A stretch of DNA of 64,000 bases, taken from contig CP001643.1 in assembly GCA_000023405.1 (NCBI GenBank), positions 62,001 through 126,000 on the forward strand, read 5' to 3'. The notes beneath the pieces are model-generated. The model made no database searches, was not told the origin of the DNA, and saw only the letters and a program-made list of their open reading frames with translations. Origin of the DNA: Brachybacterium faecium DSM 4810 (GTDB taxonomy: Bacteria > Actinomycetota > Actinomycetes > Actinomycetales > Dermabacteraceae). Position 1 is the first letter of the stretch. Each line of letters starts with the position of its first letter. The translations under genes were made by a program, and so were the position numbers. Shown here one piece after another: positions 17,312 through 25,944 of this stretch.

Positions 17312-18079
17312 GTGGACCCTGACGCCACCCCGGCCGGCAACGGCCCGATCACCCTCGACCTCACGGTGGAGCGTGGCAGCCAGACCCCGCTGTACCTGCA
17401 GCTCGCCACCGGCATCGAGGAGGCGATCCGCAGCGGCGTGCTCACCCCCGGCAGCCGGCTCGAGAACGAGCTCGCGCTGTCGAAGCGTCTGCGCCTGTCC
17501 CGGCCGACGGTGCGGCAGGGCATCCAGGAGCTCGTGGACAAGGGCATGCTGGTGCGCAAGCGCGGCGTGGGCACCCAGGTGATCCAGGCGCCGGTGAACC
17601 GGCAGGTCGCGCTCACCTCCCTGTACGACGACCTGCGCACCGCCGGGAAGGCGCCCCGCACCGAGGTGATCGAGTACCGGATCGGCCGGCCCTCCCCGGA
17701 GGCCGTGGACCGGCTGCAGCTCGCCCCGGGGGAGCAGGTGCTGGACCTGATCCGGGTGCGCTACGCCGATGACGAGCCGCTGGCCGTCATGCGCAACACC
17801 ATCCCCGAGCGGATCGCCCCCACCCGCGAGGCGCTGGCCGCCAACGGGCTGTACGCCTGCCTGCGCGAGGCCGGGATCACCACCGTCCTCGCCCATGAGC
17901 GGATCGGCGCCACCGTGGCGGACGAGGAGCATGCCGAGCTGCTCGACGAGACCCTCGGCGCCGCCCTGCTGACCATGGAGCGCAAGTCCTTCGCGAACGA
18001 CGGCACCGTGGTCGAGTACGGCTACCACGTCTACCGCGCCTCCCGGTACTCCTTCGAGGTCACCCTCGTCGACTCCTGA
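17312..18079 (+). CDS. GntR-family transcriptional regulator with UTRA domain
   Basis: 255 residues. GTG start with AAGGAG 6 bases upstream. The N-terminal winged helix (about 20-90: PLYLQLATGIEEAI, GSRLENELALSKRLRLSRPTVRQ in two parts) is followed by a UTRA effector domain (about 105-250, with RTEVIEYRI, LIRVRYADDEPLAV, NTIPERIAP). HutC-type regulators sense sugars or amino acid derivatives. Its former targets may be the decayed oxidoreductase genes upstream; none of the intact neighbours is an obvious target. Confidence 0.88.
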   Translation: MDPDATPAGNGPITLDLTVERGSQTPLYLQLATGIEEAIRSGVLTPGSRLENELALSKRLRLSRPTVRQGIQELVDKGMLVRKRGVGTQVIQAPVNRQVALTSLYDDLRTAGKAPRTEVIEYRIGRPSPEAVDRLQLAPGEQVLDLIRVRYADDEPLAVMRNTIPERIAPTREALAANGLYACLREAGITTVLAHERIGATVADEEHAELLDETLGAALLTMERKSFANDGTVVEYGYHVYRASRYSFEVTLVDS

Positions 18080-18097
18080 GCCGGTGGCGGCGCGGGG

Positions 18098-18113
18098 CCG
18101 TCCCGGCGGACGG
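18098..18113. terminator. bidirectional hairpin between converging genes
   Basis: CCGTCC-cggc-GGACGG, a perfect 6-bp stem with a 4-base loop followed by TT, in the 38-bp gap between the GntR gene and the convergent membrane protein gene. Confidence 0.55.
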
Positions 18114-18117
18114 TTCG

Positions 18118-20454
18118 TCAGTGCTCGTTCAGCCCGGCGAGCCGTGTCCGTACGGCCCAGGTGTAGTGCGAGGACGTCTCGTGCTCCGGTTCGGGCCCGA
18201 CGGCGTAGCACAGCCAGAATCGCAGTTCTCGGGCCTGGCGCGTGTGGACCGTGCCCCAGCTCCTGCTGAATTGCCACAGAGCAGCGGTGGAGTCCCGCAC
18301 CGCCGGTTCCAGGAGCGTGGGGTCGTGGGCGTCCAGGGATGTGCCGAAACCCGTCCCGGCGACGAGATGCCACTGCACGAGATCGAGGAGGCGCAGCTCC
18401 AGGATCTGGAACGACTCGCGGCGGCCCGCGAACTCGATGCACAGGTCGGGAGTCAGGCGCTCGCCCAGGGACCGGACCAGCCAGCTGACGCCCGCGTCGC
18501 TCGTGAAGTGGCTCGTGTTGTAGTCCGGATCCCTGATGATCTCGAGCGCGTTCGCCTCGAGGTCGTCCAGCGCCTCTGGGCTGAGCGGAGTCGCAGACTG
18601 CATCGCCGTGGCGTAGGGCGCGAGCTGAACCGCCGAGAGCTCCCGGCCGGAGCGGCGCGCGTACAGGAGCGCGTGAAGCAGTGCACAGGGGATCCGCCAC
18701 CCGGTGAGGAGGGCCAACAGGTGTTCTCTGGCCTTTGGGGCGAGGTCGACGCTGTGCGTCAGCACGGAGAAGGCGCGCCGTTCGATGAGCTTCGCGAGGG
18801 GTTCTTCGGCCGTGGAGCGCTCGTTGCGGTGGGCCGAGTTCTCTCGGCCTCGGGTCCAGATCTTCTCCAGCGCGCCGGGATCCTCGACCGGCGAACCGCC
18901 GATGACGATGCCGCGGAGGAAATCAGTGACGATCTCGTCAAGCACGTACTCCCTCGTGGGGTGGTGTTGGATCTGCTGCGCCGCCTCCACGAGATCTGTG
19001 AGGGGGAGCCCGAGGGAGGTCGGCGAATCCTTGCGTTTCCAGGGGTAGTAGGCGGCGCGGGCGAGGTCGCGGAATCCGGTGGCCGTGATCGTGAGAACCT
19101 TCGGGGACTCCGCGCCATCGTGCCACGGCCGCCCCTGGTTGAAGGAGCGGTCGGGGAGGCCTGCACTGGGGGTGAGCAGGGACTCCGCGAGAGCGGATGC
19201 TCCGATGCCGGTGAGCTTCGTGTGTGCGGCGTCGATCTGCTGCCCGGAGAGGACCACGCCGCGGCTGAGGAGTTCCGCGGTGGCTGCGGTGTCACCGTCG
19301 AGAAGGTCCTCATCGTCTGTGCGAGCGGTGAGAGCGTCGGTGAACGCGTCGATCAGTGCGCGGTGCGCCCGGCTGAACGCGTCGACGATCTCTCCGGCAC
19401 GGCGTCTGCGGCGCGTCACCTTCAGGGCCTGTGGCCACGTGCGCCACACCGTGTGCAGGCTGCCGCCCACGCGAACACCGGGGTTCGCCGGATCTGCTCG
19501 GTCGGCGCGCTCGAGCTTGCGAACCGCTCGCGAGAGGTGGCGCTCCGCGATATCGAGCAGCTCGCCCTGGCACACGGTGGCGCGAAGATATCCCGCTCTC
19601 TCCGCGATCGGGAGTGCCCGTGCGGCGCTGAGATGATGCTGGGTCCACTCGTGGAGGATTCGGAGAGGGGGATCCTTCGCCGCGCTGGCGCGCAGCAGAT
19701 CGTTCCAGTCCGCCCGGCTCTCCTCCTCGAGGTCCCACCGGATCTGGTGCTGCACGAACGTCGTGTTCGGCATCGAGACTCGAAGACTCGACGCCAGGTG
19801 CATGATCAGGGTGCTGCCGACCAGGGCGAAGGCCGCGCACCACAGCGCGGTGAGGAGATCCTCCGCAGACACCGCCCTCTCGGCGAGGAGAGCGGTCCAG
19901 GGGATCGAGGGCCCTGCGGGGACGACCGTGAGTAGGAGGGGCACGACGAAGAGCGTGATCACCAGAGCTTGGAAGGCACGCTGACGGGTCAGCGATGTCC
20001 ACGGCGAGTTCAGGAACCGATACGTGGCCAGCACCTGCCCCATATACGTCGCGCCGTCGTCGCGCGCGTCCTCCTCCGCCCATCTCGCCCGGGAGCCGGC
20101 GAACGTGAGCAGCACGAGCAACGCTGCTGCCCCTGCGAGCATGGATCTGGACAGGCCGGCGCCATGGTCCTCCGTCATGACCGAGGCCCACGGGCCCGCC
20201 TTCGGGACTCTGAGGATCAGGGCGGTGGCGAGGACGGTCGTGACGCACAGCAGGATCTGGGCGAGCGGCCCGAGAGGAGCGAACCACCCCCGGACCTTTC
20301 TGAGGGCAGGACGGGCATGCAACGGGGCCCAGATGCCGACCATGAACCACACGATCCGCAGCATCAGTGCGAGAAGCAGCCCGAGCACGATGAGCTTGCC
20401 GATCTCGGGAACCGCCCTCGCCAGTCCCCCGACGGCGCTGAAGATCCACTCCAT
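18118..20454 (-). CDS. large hypothetical membrane protein
   Basis: 778 residues that I do not recognise. The first 230 residues contain about five membrane segments (around 17-40, 58-82, 103-122, 163-185, 200-222); the rest looks like a soluble, mostly helical cytoplasmic region without a readable catalytic motif, with many Trp/His-containing segments (e.g. ILHEWTQHHLSAARA, LLDLVQWHLVAGTG). Base composition is slightly less GC-rich than the neighbours. It stands alone, converging with the GntR gene. The start ATG has only GAGGG directly before it. A sensor or transport-associated role is possible but unsupported. Confidence 0.7.
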   Translation of the reverse strand: MEWIFSAVGGLARAVPEIGKLIVLGLLLALMLRIVWFMVGIWAPLHARPALRKVRGWFAPLGPLAQILLCVTTVLATALILRVPKAGPWASVMTEDHGAGLSRSMLAGAAALLVLLTFAGSRARWAEEDARDDGATYMGQVLATYRFLNSPWTSLTRQRAFQALVITLFVVPLLLTVVPAGPSIPWTALLAERAVSAEDLLTALWCAAFALVGSTLIMHLASSLRVSMPNTTFVQHQIRWDLEEESRADWNDLLRASAAKDPPLRILHEWTQHHLSAARALPIAERAGYLRATVCQGELLDIAERHLSRAVRKLERADRADPANPGVRVGGSLHTVWRTWPQALKVTRRRRRAGEIVDAFSRAHRALIDAFTDALTARTDDEDLLDGDTAATAELLSRGVVLSGQQIDAAHTKLTGIGASALAESLLTPSAGLPDRSFNQGRPWHDGAESPKVLTITATGFRDLARAAYYPWKRKDSPTSLGLPLTDLVEAAQQIQHHPTREYVLDEIVTDFLRGIVIGGSPVEDPGALEKIWTRGRENSAHRNERSTAEEPLAKLIERRAFSVLTHSVDLAPKAREHLLALLTGWRIPCALLHALLYARRSGRELSAVQLAPYATAMQSATPLSPEALDDLEANALEIIRDPDYNTSHFTSDAGVSWLVRSLGERLTPDLCIEFAGRRESFQILELRLLDLVQWHLVAGTGFGTSLDAHDPTLLEPAVRDSTAALWQFSRSWGTVHTRQARELRFWLCYAVGPEPEHETSSHYTWAVRTRLAGLNEH

Positions 20455-20554
20455 CCCTCGACCCTACGATGCGCCGTGTTCGGCGTCTGCACCGGAGGGT
20501 GAGGGCCACCCCGTCGTGGGAGCGACTGGTAGACGATGAAGGGCTATCGCGGGG

Positions 20555-22084
20555 TCACCGCGGAGAGCCGCCCCCGGTGAATACATCGCCCGCGCCCGGC
20601 GCGGGGATCTCCGCGTCGAAGGGGATCATCGGCCGGTCGATGCAGGAGTGGCCCAGGCGCAGCAGGTCCTGGTCCACGCCGCCGGGCGTGAGAGCGAGCA
20701 GCCAGTCGGCGGCGGCCTCGTACTGGTCCGGCTCGAGGTAGCCCATCTTCACGGTGACCACGTCGAAGCCGGTCATCGACAGCCCCAGGCGTTCGAACAT
20801 CTCGTGGCGCGCCCATTGCGAGCGGCGCCCGGTGACCACCACCGTCAGGCCCGTCGGCCGGGCGGAGGCGAGGTCGCCCGACGTGTCGGCGGCGAGCACG
20901 CGCAGCGCGGCCGCGCGTCCCGTCGGCCCCGACTCGTCCAGCGCCGCCACCTCGACGGCCAGCGGCACCGGCCCGGGTTCGCGGGTGTCGATCCGCGCTC
21001 CCACCTCGACCTCGAGCCGCCCGCCCGCGCCGGCTTCCCAGGCGGCGTCGGTCGTGGCCGGGTCCACCAGGGAGACCATCAGCGCGCTCACCGCGCCGGA
21101 GCGGATCTCCTCGCGCGCGGCGAGGCGGGCCAGGGCGTAGGTGGTGTCGTCGGCGCCGCCGGCCCCGGGGTTGTCCCCGGAGTCGGAGATCCAGAAGGGC
21201 CGGGCGGTCGAGGCGACTGCCTGGTCGAGGCACTGTTCGAAGGTGCCCGTCGGGGCGACGAACTCGAACTCGTGCCGCTTCTCCCACACGGCGGTGGCGA
21301 GCTCGAGGGCCGCGGCCTCGACCGCCTCGGCCGCGTCCCCGAAGGCGACGATCGCGGCCTTGCAGCGCGGCTGGTCCGCCCAGGCGAAACCGATCCAGTA
21401 CGACACATCGGTGACGCCGTCGCGCTCGGTGAGCTCCGGGATCCGGGCGTACAGCGACTTGGCCGGCTCGATGCGGGTGGAGGTCTTCTCGCCGGGCAGC
21501 AGGATCGGCACGTGCACGAGCGCCTTGTGGGGGCGCGGGCCGCCGTCGCGCACCCGGGCCGCCGTCTCGGCCAGGTCCCGCATGCCGCGCTCGCGGGTCT
21601 CCCAGGCGTCGATGTGCGGGGCGTGGCGGTAGCAGGTCAGCAGGTCGCAGGCCTCGAACAGGGTCTCGGAGACGTTGCCGTGCAGGTCCATGGCGGTGCC
21701 CACCACGGTCTGCGCACCGATCGCGGAGCGGATCGCGGTGATCAGGTCGCCCTCGGCGTCATCCAGGTCCACCACGCTCATCGCGCCGTGGATGTCGAAG
21801 AAGAAGCCGTCCAGCGGGGCGTCCTCGACGGCGGCGCGGAGGCCGGCCACGATCTCCGCCTTCCAGCCCTCGTACGCCTCGCGGTCGAGCTGCCCGCCGG
21901 GCAGGGCGCGCGCGTGGAGCACGCCCACGTACTCGGCCGCCGGCACGTCGAAGGGGTAGCGGTCCAGGATCTCGGCGGTGCCGCGACGCACCTCGAAGTC
22001 CTTCTCGCCCGAGCGGTAGGGGGTGAAGGTCGAGGACTCGATGGCGATACCGGCGATGCCGATGCGGGGGAGTGGGGTGGTCAT
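20555..22084 (-). CDS. M81 family metallopeptidase (MlrC/microcystinase C-like)
   Basis: 509 residues from an ATG with AAAGG 5 bases before it. The N-terminal half is the DUF1485/M81 domain with metal-site motifs FDIHGAM (94-102) and DLHGNVSE (133-140) and the following HAPHIDAWETRERG (154-167); the C-terminal half is the MlrC domain (DSGDNPGAGGADDTTYAL, PTGLTVVVTGRRSQ). Family members are zinc enzymes first known from degradation of linearised microcystin; in other bacteria they are usually next to peptide or sugar importers and their substrates are unknown. Divergent from the alpha-L-fucosidase gene. Confidence 0.9.
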   Translation of the reverse strand: MTTPLPRIGIAGIAIESSTFTPYRSGEKDFEVRRGTAEILDRYPFDVPAAEYVGVLHARALPGGQLDREAYEGWKAEIVAGLRAAVEDAPLDGFFFDIHGAMSVVDLDDAEGDLITAIRSAIGAQTVVGTAMDLHGNVSETLFEACDLLTCYRHAPHIDAWETRERGMRDLAETAARVRDGGPRPHKALVHVPILLPGEKTSTRIEPAKSLYARIPELTERDGVTDVSYWIGFAWADQPRCKAAIVAFGDAAEAVEAAALELATAVWEKRHEFEFVAPTGTFEQCLDQAVASTARPFWISDSGDNPGAGGADDTTYALARLAAREEIRSGAVSALMVSLVDPATTDAAWEAGAGGRLEVEVGARIDTREPGPVPLAVEVAALDESGPTGRAAALRVLAADTSGDLASARPTGLTVVVTGRRSQWARHEMFERLGLSMTGFDVVTVKMGYLEPDQYEAAADWLLALTPGGVDQDLLRLGHSCIDRPMIPFDAEIPAPGAGDVFTGGGSPR

Positions 22085-22302
22085 GCCGACCTTTCTGAGA
22101 AGTGCGGTGCGGTGCCGGGCCGTTTCCTGCGTGTCGTCCGATGAGTGGTGGTGTCTCGCAGGGCGGTGCGTACGATGCACCCCTCGTCGTCAGCGGTTGT
22201 GTGCCACGTGCAGAAGTGAAGGCCGTCACGGTACGGTAACTCATAGGATGTTTGGGGAGAGGTGTGGGCGCCCGTCCGCCCCTCCCGGAGAGGGAGCCAC
22301 CG

Positions 22303-23727
22303 ATGATCAGCTTCGACGACCGCCATGGCCCGGCGGACGCCGCGCCCGCCACCGCCTATCCCGATCTCGCGGTGCCCGAGTGGTACCGCGACGCGAAGCT
22401 CGGGATGTTCGTGCACTGGGGCCTGTACTCGGTGCCCGCCTGGGCTGATGTGCTCGATCGCAGCGACGTGACCGCCGAGACCGCCTACGCGCGCCACCAG
22501 TACGCCGAGTGGTATGCGAACACCGTGCGCCTGGACGGTCCCACGAAGGCCCGCCACGAGGAGATCTACGGCCTCGGCCACTCCTACGAGGACTTCGCCG
22601 ACGACTGGCACCCCGCCGAGGACGCGGCGCGCGGGATCGCCGGCCTCGCCGCCCGCGCCGGCGCCCGCTACGTCGTGCCCACCACGAAGCACCATGACGG
22701 CTTCTGCCTCTGGGACAGCGCCACCACCCCCTTCACCGCCGCCCGCCGCGGCCCCGGCCGGGACCTGCTCGCCGAGTTCGCCGAGGCCGTTCGCGCGGAG
22801 GGCCTGCGCCTGGGGCTGTACTACTCCGGCGCCCACGACTGGCACGTCTCCGACTTCCCGCCGCTGACCTCGAACCACGAGCTGTTCGCGCTGCGCCGCA
22901 ACGACCCCGCCTTCGCGGATTTCGCCGCCGCCCAGCTGCGCGAGCTGATCGACGGCTTCAGCCCCGACATCCTGTGGAACGACATCGACTGGCCCGACGC
23001 GGGCAAGTACGACGGCCCGAGCTCGCTGCAGCAGCTGCTGCGCGACTACCTCGCCGCCGTGCCGCACGGCATGGTCAACGACCGCTGGGGAGTGCCCGCG
23101 CACGGCGTGCTCACCCGCGAGTACCAGGACATCACCGAGGTGCAGGACGAGGTGTTCGAATCCACCCGCGGGCTCGGCCTCTCCTTCGGCTACAACGCCG
23201 ACGAATCCGCCGAGCACGCCCTGGACGGCTCCGCGCTGATCCGGCTGCTGGTCGACGTGGTCTCCAAGAACGGGAACCTGCTCATCAACGTCGGCCCCCG
23301 CGCCGACGGATCGATCCCGCCGCTGCAGGCCGCGGCGCTCGAACAGCTCGGGCGGTGGCTCTCCGCGCACGGCATGGCGCTCTACGGCACCCGCCCCTGG
23401 TTCCACGAGGCGGTGCGCACTCCGCCGACGGGCGTGCGCTTCACCCTCGGGGAAGGGGCCGATGGTCGGGAGGTGCTGCATGCGCTGCTGCTCGACCCCG
23501 CCGCCGGGCCGGTGACGCTCGATCCGCAGGTCGGCGCCGCGGTGCGCGAGATCGCCGACGTGCCGGGAGAGAGCGCCGGGGCCGACGGGCCCGGGACGTC
23601 CAAGAGGGCCGACGGGACGGGCGAGCCCGGCGCACCCCGCGCAGCGCTCGACGGAGACCGCCTCACGCTGCACCCGGGTGCGCCGGATGCCGAGGTGTCG
23701 GTGGTGACCCTCCCGCGCCGCGGCTGA
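22303..23727 (+). CDS. alpha-L-fucosidase (GH29)
   Basis: 474 residues; ATG with GAGAGGGAG upstream. GH29 signatures: WYRDAKLGMFVHWG (27-40), TKHHDGFCLW (128-137), YYSGAHDWH (173-181) and ILWNDIDWP, where D227 is the expected catalytic nucleophile. The tail after about 420 is low-complexity. There is no signal peptide, so it should act in the cytoplasm on imported fucosides, releasing L-fucose for the pathway at 1988-7533. The gap before it has a TAGGAT -10-like box at 22244-22249, the same hexamer as at the fucose operon. Confidence 0.94.
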   Translation: MISFDDRHGPADAAPATAYPDLAVPEWYRDAKLGMFVHWGLYSVPAWADVLDRSDVTAETAYARHQYAEWYANTVRLDGPTKARHEEIYGLGHSYEDFADDWHPAEDAARGIAGLAARAGARYVVPTTKHHDGFCLWDSATTPFTAARRGPGRDLLAEFAEAVRAEGLRLGLYYSGAHDWHVSDFPPLTSNHELFALRRNDPAFADFAAAQLRELIDGFSPDILWNDIDWPDAGKYDGPSSLQQLLRDYLAAVPHGMVNDRWGVPAHGVLTREYQDITEVQDEVFESTRGLGLSFGYNADESAEHALDGSALIRLLVDVVSKNGNLLINVGPRADGSIPPLQAAALEQLGRWLSAHGMALYGTRPWFHEAVRTPPTGVRFTLGEGADGREVLHALLLDPAAGPVTLDPQVGAAVREIADVPGESAGADGPGTSKRADGTGEPGAPRAALDGDRLTLHPGAPDAEVSVVTLPRRG

Positions 23728-23773
23728 CCACGCCTCCGGCGTGAGCGCGACGCGACGGCGACCGGGCAGAGAC

Positions 23774-23855
23774 GGGGCCGTGCAGTGTCTGGCGGGGACG
23801 GGGCCGTGCGGTGGCCCGGGGCGGGGCCGTGCGGTGTCTGGCCGGGGGGCCGTGC
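23774..23855. repeat. four spaced copies of GGGGCCGTGC
   Basis: The decamer occurs at 23774, 23800, 23823 and 23846, spaced 26, 23 and 23 bp, just downstream of the fucosidase gene; intervening sequence is also partly repeated (GTGTCTGG twice). Confidence 0.7.
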
Positions 23856-23865
23856 GCCGGCCCGG

Positions 23866-23921
23866 GGCGGGTTATGAGCTCGTGGGAGCCAACTGTGGTT
23901 CTGTACGACTCATAACCCGCC
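23866..23921. repeat. 13-bp perfect inverted repeat, possible terminator or operator pair
   Basis: GGCGGGTTATGAG (23866-23878) and CTCATAACCCGCC (23909-23921) are exact inverted copies separated by 30 bp; pairing continues with one bulge (CTCGT against ACGA). It lies between the convergent fucosidase and TSUP genes, so a terminator for both is the simplest reading. The AT-rich centre of each arm and the long loop are unusual for that. Confidence 0.6.
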
Positions 23922-23971
23922 AGTAACCCGCGGCGGGCGGCGCCGGACTGGTCGTGATGCTGCGCCGCCGC

Positions 23972-24005
23972 GCAGGGCTGAGGGTGCCGCAGGGCTGAGG
24001 GTGCC
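23972..24005. repeat. 17-bp tandem duplication
   Basis: GCAGGGCTGAGGGTGCC is repeated exactly at 23972-23988 and 23989-24005, next to the TSUP gene stop. Confidence 0.85.
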
Positions 24006-24013
24006 GGGCGGCG

Positions 24014-24766
24014 TCAGCCCAGCAGCAGCCGCAGCCCGGTGGCCAGCGACAGCAGCGCGCCGAGGAAGCCCAGCACGATCACCAGGCGCTGGATGCCGTG
24101 TTCCCGCAGCCGCTTCTGCAGCAGCTCGCCGAGCCACACCGAGATGACGACCGAGGCGATCATCGCCAGCCACACCCATCCCGGCAGGTCCGGCAGCTGG
24201 CCGTCGTCCCACGCCCACTTCGAGCCGAAGGACACCGCGGAGACGAGGATCCACAGCGGCTGCAGCGTCGCGACCATCGGCAGCGCCGGCCAGCGCGAGA
24301 GCACCGCGTAGACCGTGGCCGCCGGTCCGCCGACGCCGCCGAGCACCGTGCCCAGCCCGATGCCCACGCCGGTGACCACCTGCGGGGAGCGCCCGTCCAC
24401 GGTGGTGTCCACGCGGGCCAGCAGCACCGAGATCACCAGGCTCAGCAGCACCAGCGACGCGACCACCAGGTACAGCGGGGCGGGCGGCGAGACCGAGGAG
24501 AGCCAGGCCGCGCCCGGCATCACCGCGATCGCGGGCAGTCCCAGCCACAGCACCTTGTCCCATTCGATCTGCGACCAGATCCGCGGCAGCATCACGATCG
24601 GCACCAGGCCGCCGAGGAAGTTCGCGAGCATGATCCCCTCGTGCGCGCCGATGAGCACCACGGCATAGGGCGCGAACACGATCCCGAGCCCCATCCCGGC
24701 CACCCGCTGGATGACCGCGCAGGTCAGCACCAGGCCGATGAGGGTCAGAGCCAGGCTCAGGGTCAC
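24014..24766 (-). CDS. TSUP (TauE/SafE) family membrane permease
   Basis: 250 residues with about eight membrane helices. It shows the two-repeat TSUP layout: an N-terminal repeat with GMGLGIVFAPYAVVLIGAHEGIMLANFLGG and, after the centre, VTGVGIGLGTVLGGVGGPAATVYAV (given here in parts: GLGIVFAPY, NFLGG, GVGGPAA). The family exports or takes up sulfite, sulfonates or other organic anions. GTG start at 24766; ribosome site weak. No neighbour indicates the substrate. Confidence 0.85.
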   Translation of the reverse strand: MTLSLALTLIGLVLTCAVIQRVAGMGLGIVFAPYAVVLIGAHEGIMLANFLGGLVPIVMLPRIWSQIEWDKVLWLGLPAIAVMPGAAWLSSVSPPAPLYLVVASLVLLSLVISVLLARVDTTVDGRSPQVVTGVGIGLGTVLGGVGGPAATVYAVLSRWPALPMVATLQPLWILVSAVSFGSKWAWDDGQLPDLPGWVWLAMIASVVISVWLGELLQKRLREHGIQRLVIVLGFLGALLSLATGLRLLLG

Positions 24767-24986
24767 AGGTCACGCTCGTCTCGTGGGGAAGGGATGGGGC
24801 CCGCGGCGCCACCGCAGAGGTCGTCGTGGGGAAGCCTGTCACGATCCCCGCCGGCGCCGCCCGGGCCGACCAGCTGGACGAGGACTGTCGGTGGGCGACG
24901 CCACCTCATAGGCTGGTGGGCAAACGCATACCCGATGCACCGCAGTTCGATGTGCACGCGCGCACCGCGTGCCGAGGAGGCTTCTC

Positions 24987-25817
24987 ATGACTGTTCCCTC
25001 TGTCCCCTTCCACGACGGCGCCGCCGTCCCGCAGCTCGGCTACGGCGTGTGGCAGGTCGAGGACGATGTCGCCGCCGACGTCGTCGCCCAGGCGATCCTG
25101 GCCGGCTACCGGCACATCGACACCGCCGCCGGCTATCAGAACGAGGGCGGGGTGGGTCGCGCCGTGAAGAACGCCGGCATCCCCCGCGAGGACCTGTTCA
25201 TCACCACCAAGCTCGCCAACGGCGACCAGGGCTTCGACTCCGCGAAGGAGGCGCTGGAGACCTCGCTCGCGAAGCTCGACATGGACTACGTGGATCTCTA
25301 CCTCATCCACTGGGCGAGCCCGCAGCGCGGGAAGTACCTCGAGTCCTGGAAGGCGCTCATCGAGCTGCAGAAGGAGGGGAAGGCGAAGTCCATCGGCGTC
25401 TCCAACTTCCCGCGCGAGCAGCTCGAGGAGATCATCGCCGAGACCGGCGTGGTGCCGGTGATGCACCAGATCGAGCTGCACCCCGACTTCCAGCAGCGCG
25501 CGCTGCGGGAGTACCACGCCGAGCAGGGCATCCTCACCGAGGCCTGGTCCCCGCTGGGCCAGGGCGGCGACATCCTGCAGAACCCGGTGATCACGGAGAT
25601 CGCCGAGGCGCACGGCGTGGACGCGGGCCAGGTGATCATCGCCTGGCACCTGGCGATCGGCAACGTGGTGATCCCCAAGACGGTCACCCCCGCCCGGATC
25701 GTCTCGAACGTCGCCGCCGCCGATCTCGAGCTCACCGCCCAGGAGGTCGAGAAGATCAACGCCCTGGACCGCCCCGACGGCCGCATCGGCGCGGACCCCG
25801 CGAACCCCGGGTTCTGA
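24987..25817 (+). CDS. aldo/keto reductase (2,5-diketo-D-gluconate reductase-like, AKR5 type)
   Basis: 276 residues, typical for this branch. AGGAGG stands 6 bases before the ATG at 24987. Catalytic tetrad residues appear in HIDTAAGYQNE (Asp, Tyr), FITTKLANGDQG (Lys) and LYLIHWAS (His); GVSNF and the C-terminal VVIPKTVTPARIVSN contact NADPH. It reduces small aldehydes or keto sugars in the cytoplasm; physiological substrate unknown. Stands alone. Confidence 0.92.
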   Translation: MTVPSVPFHDGAAVPQLGYGVWQVEDDVAADVVAQAILAGYRHIDTAAGYQNEGGVGRAVKNAGIPREDLFITTKLANGDQGFDSAKEALETSLAKLDMDYVDLYLIHWASPQRGKYLESWKALIELQKEGKAKSIGVSNFPREQLEEIIAETGVVPVMHQIELHPDFQQRALREYHAEQGILTEAWSPLGQGGDILQNPVITEIAEAHGVDAGQVIIAWHLAIGNVVIPKTVTPARIVSNVAAADLELTAQEVEKINALDRPDGRIGADPANPGF

Positions 25818-25877
25818 GCCCGCAGCCGGCGCGCGAGCAGACCGTCCCGCACCGCTCGGCGGGGGCGCGGGTCAGCC

Positions 25878-25925
25878 CGTCTCGCACGGCGCGGGCCGGT
25901 CCGTCTGGCACGGTGCGGGCTGGTC
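25878..25925. repeat. 24-bp imperfect tandem repeat
   Basis: Two adjacent 24-bp copies (25878-25901, 25902-25925) differ at three positions (CGTCTCGCACGG against CGTCTGGCACGG, and so on). Located between convergent genes; may fold, function unknown. Confidence 0.6.
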
Positions 25926-25944
25926 CCGTCCCGAACAGCGCGGC

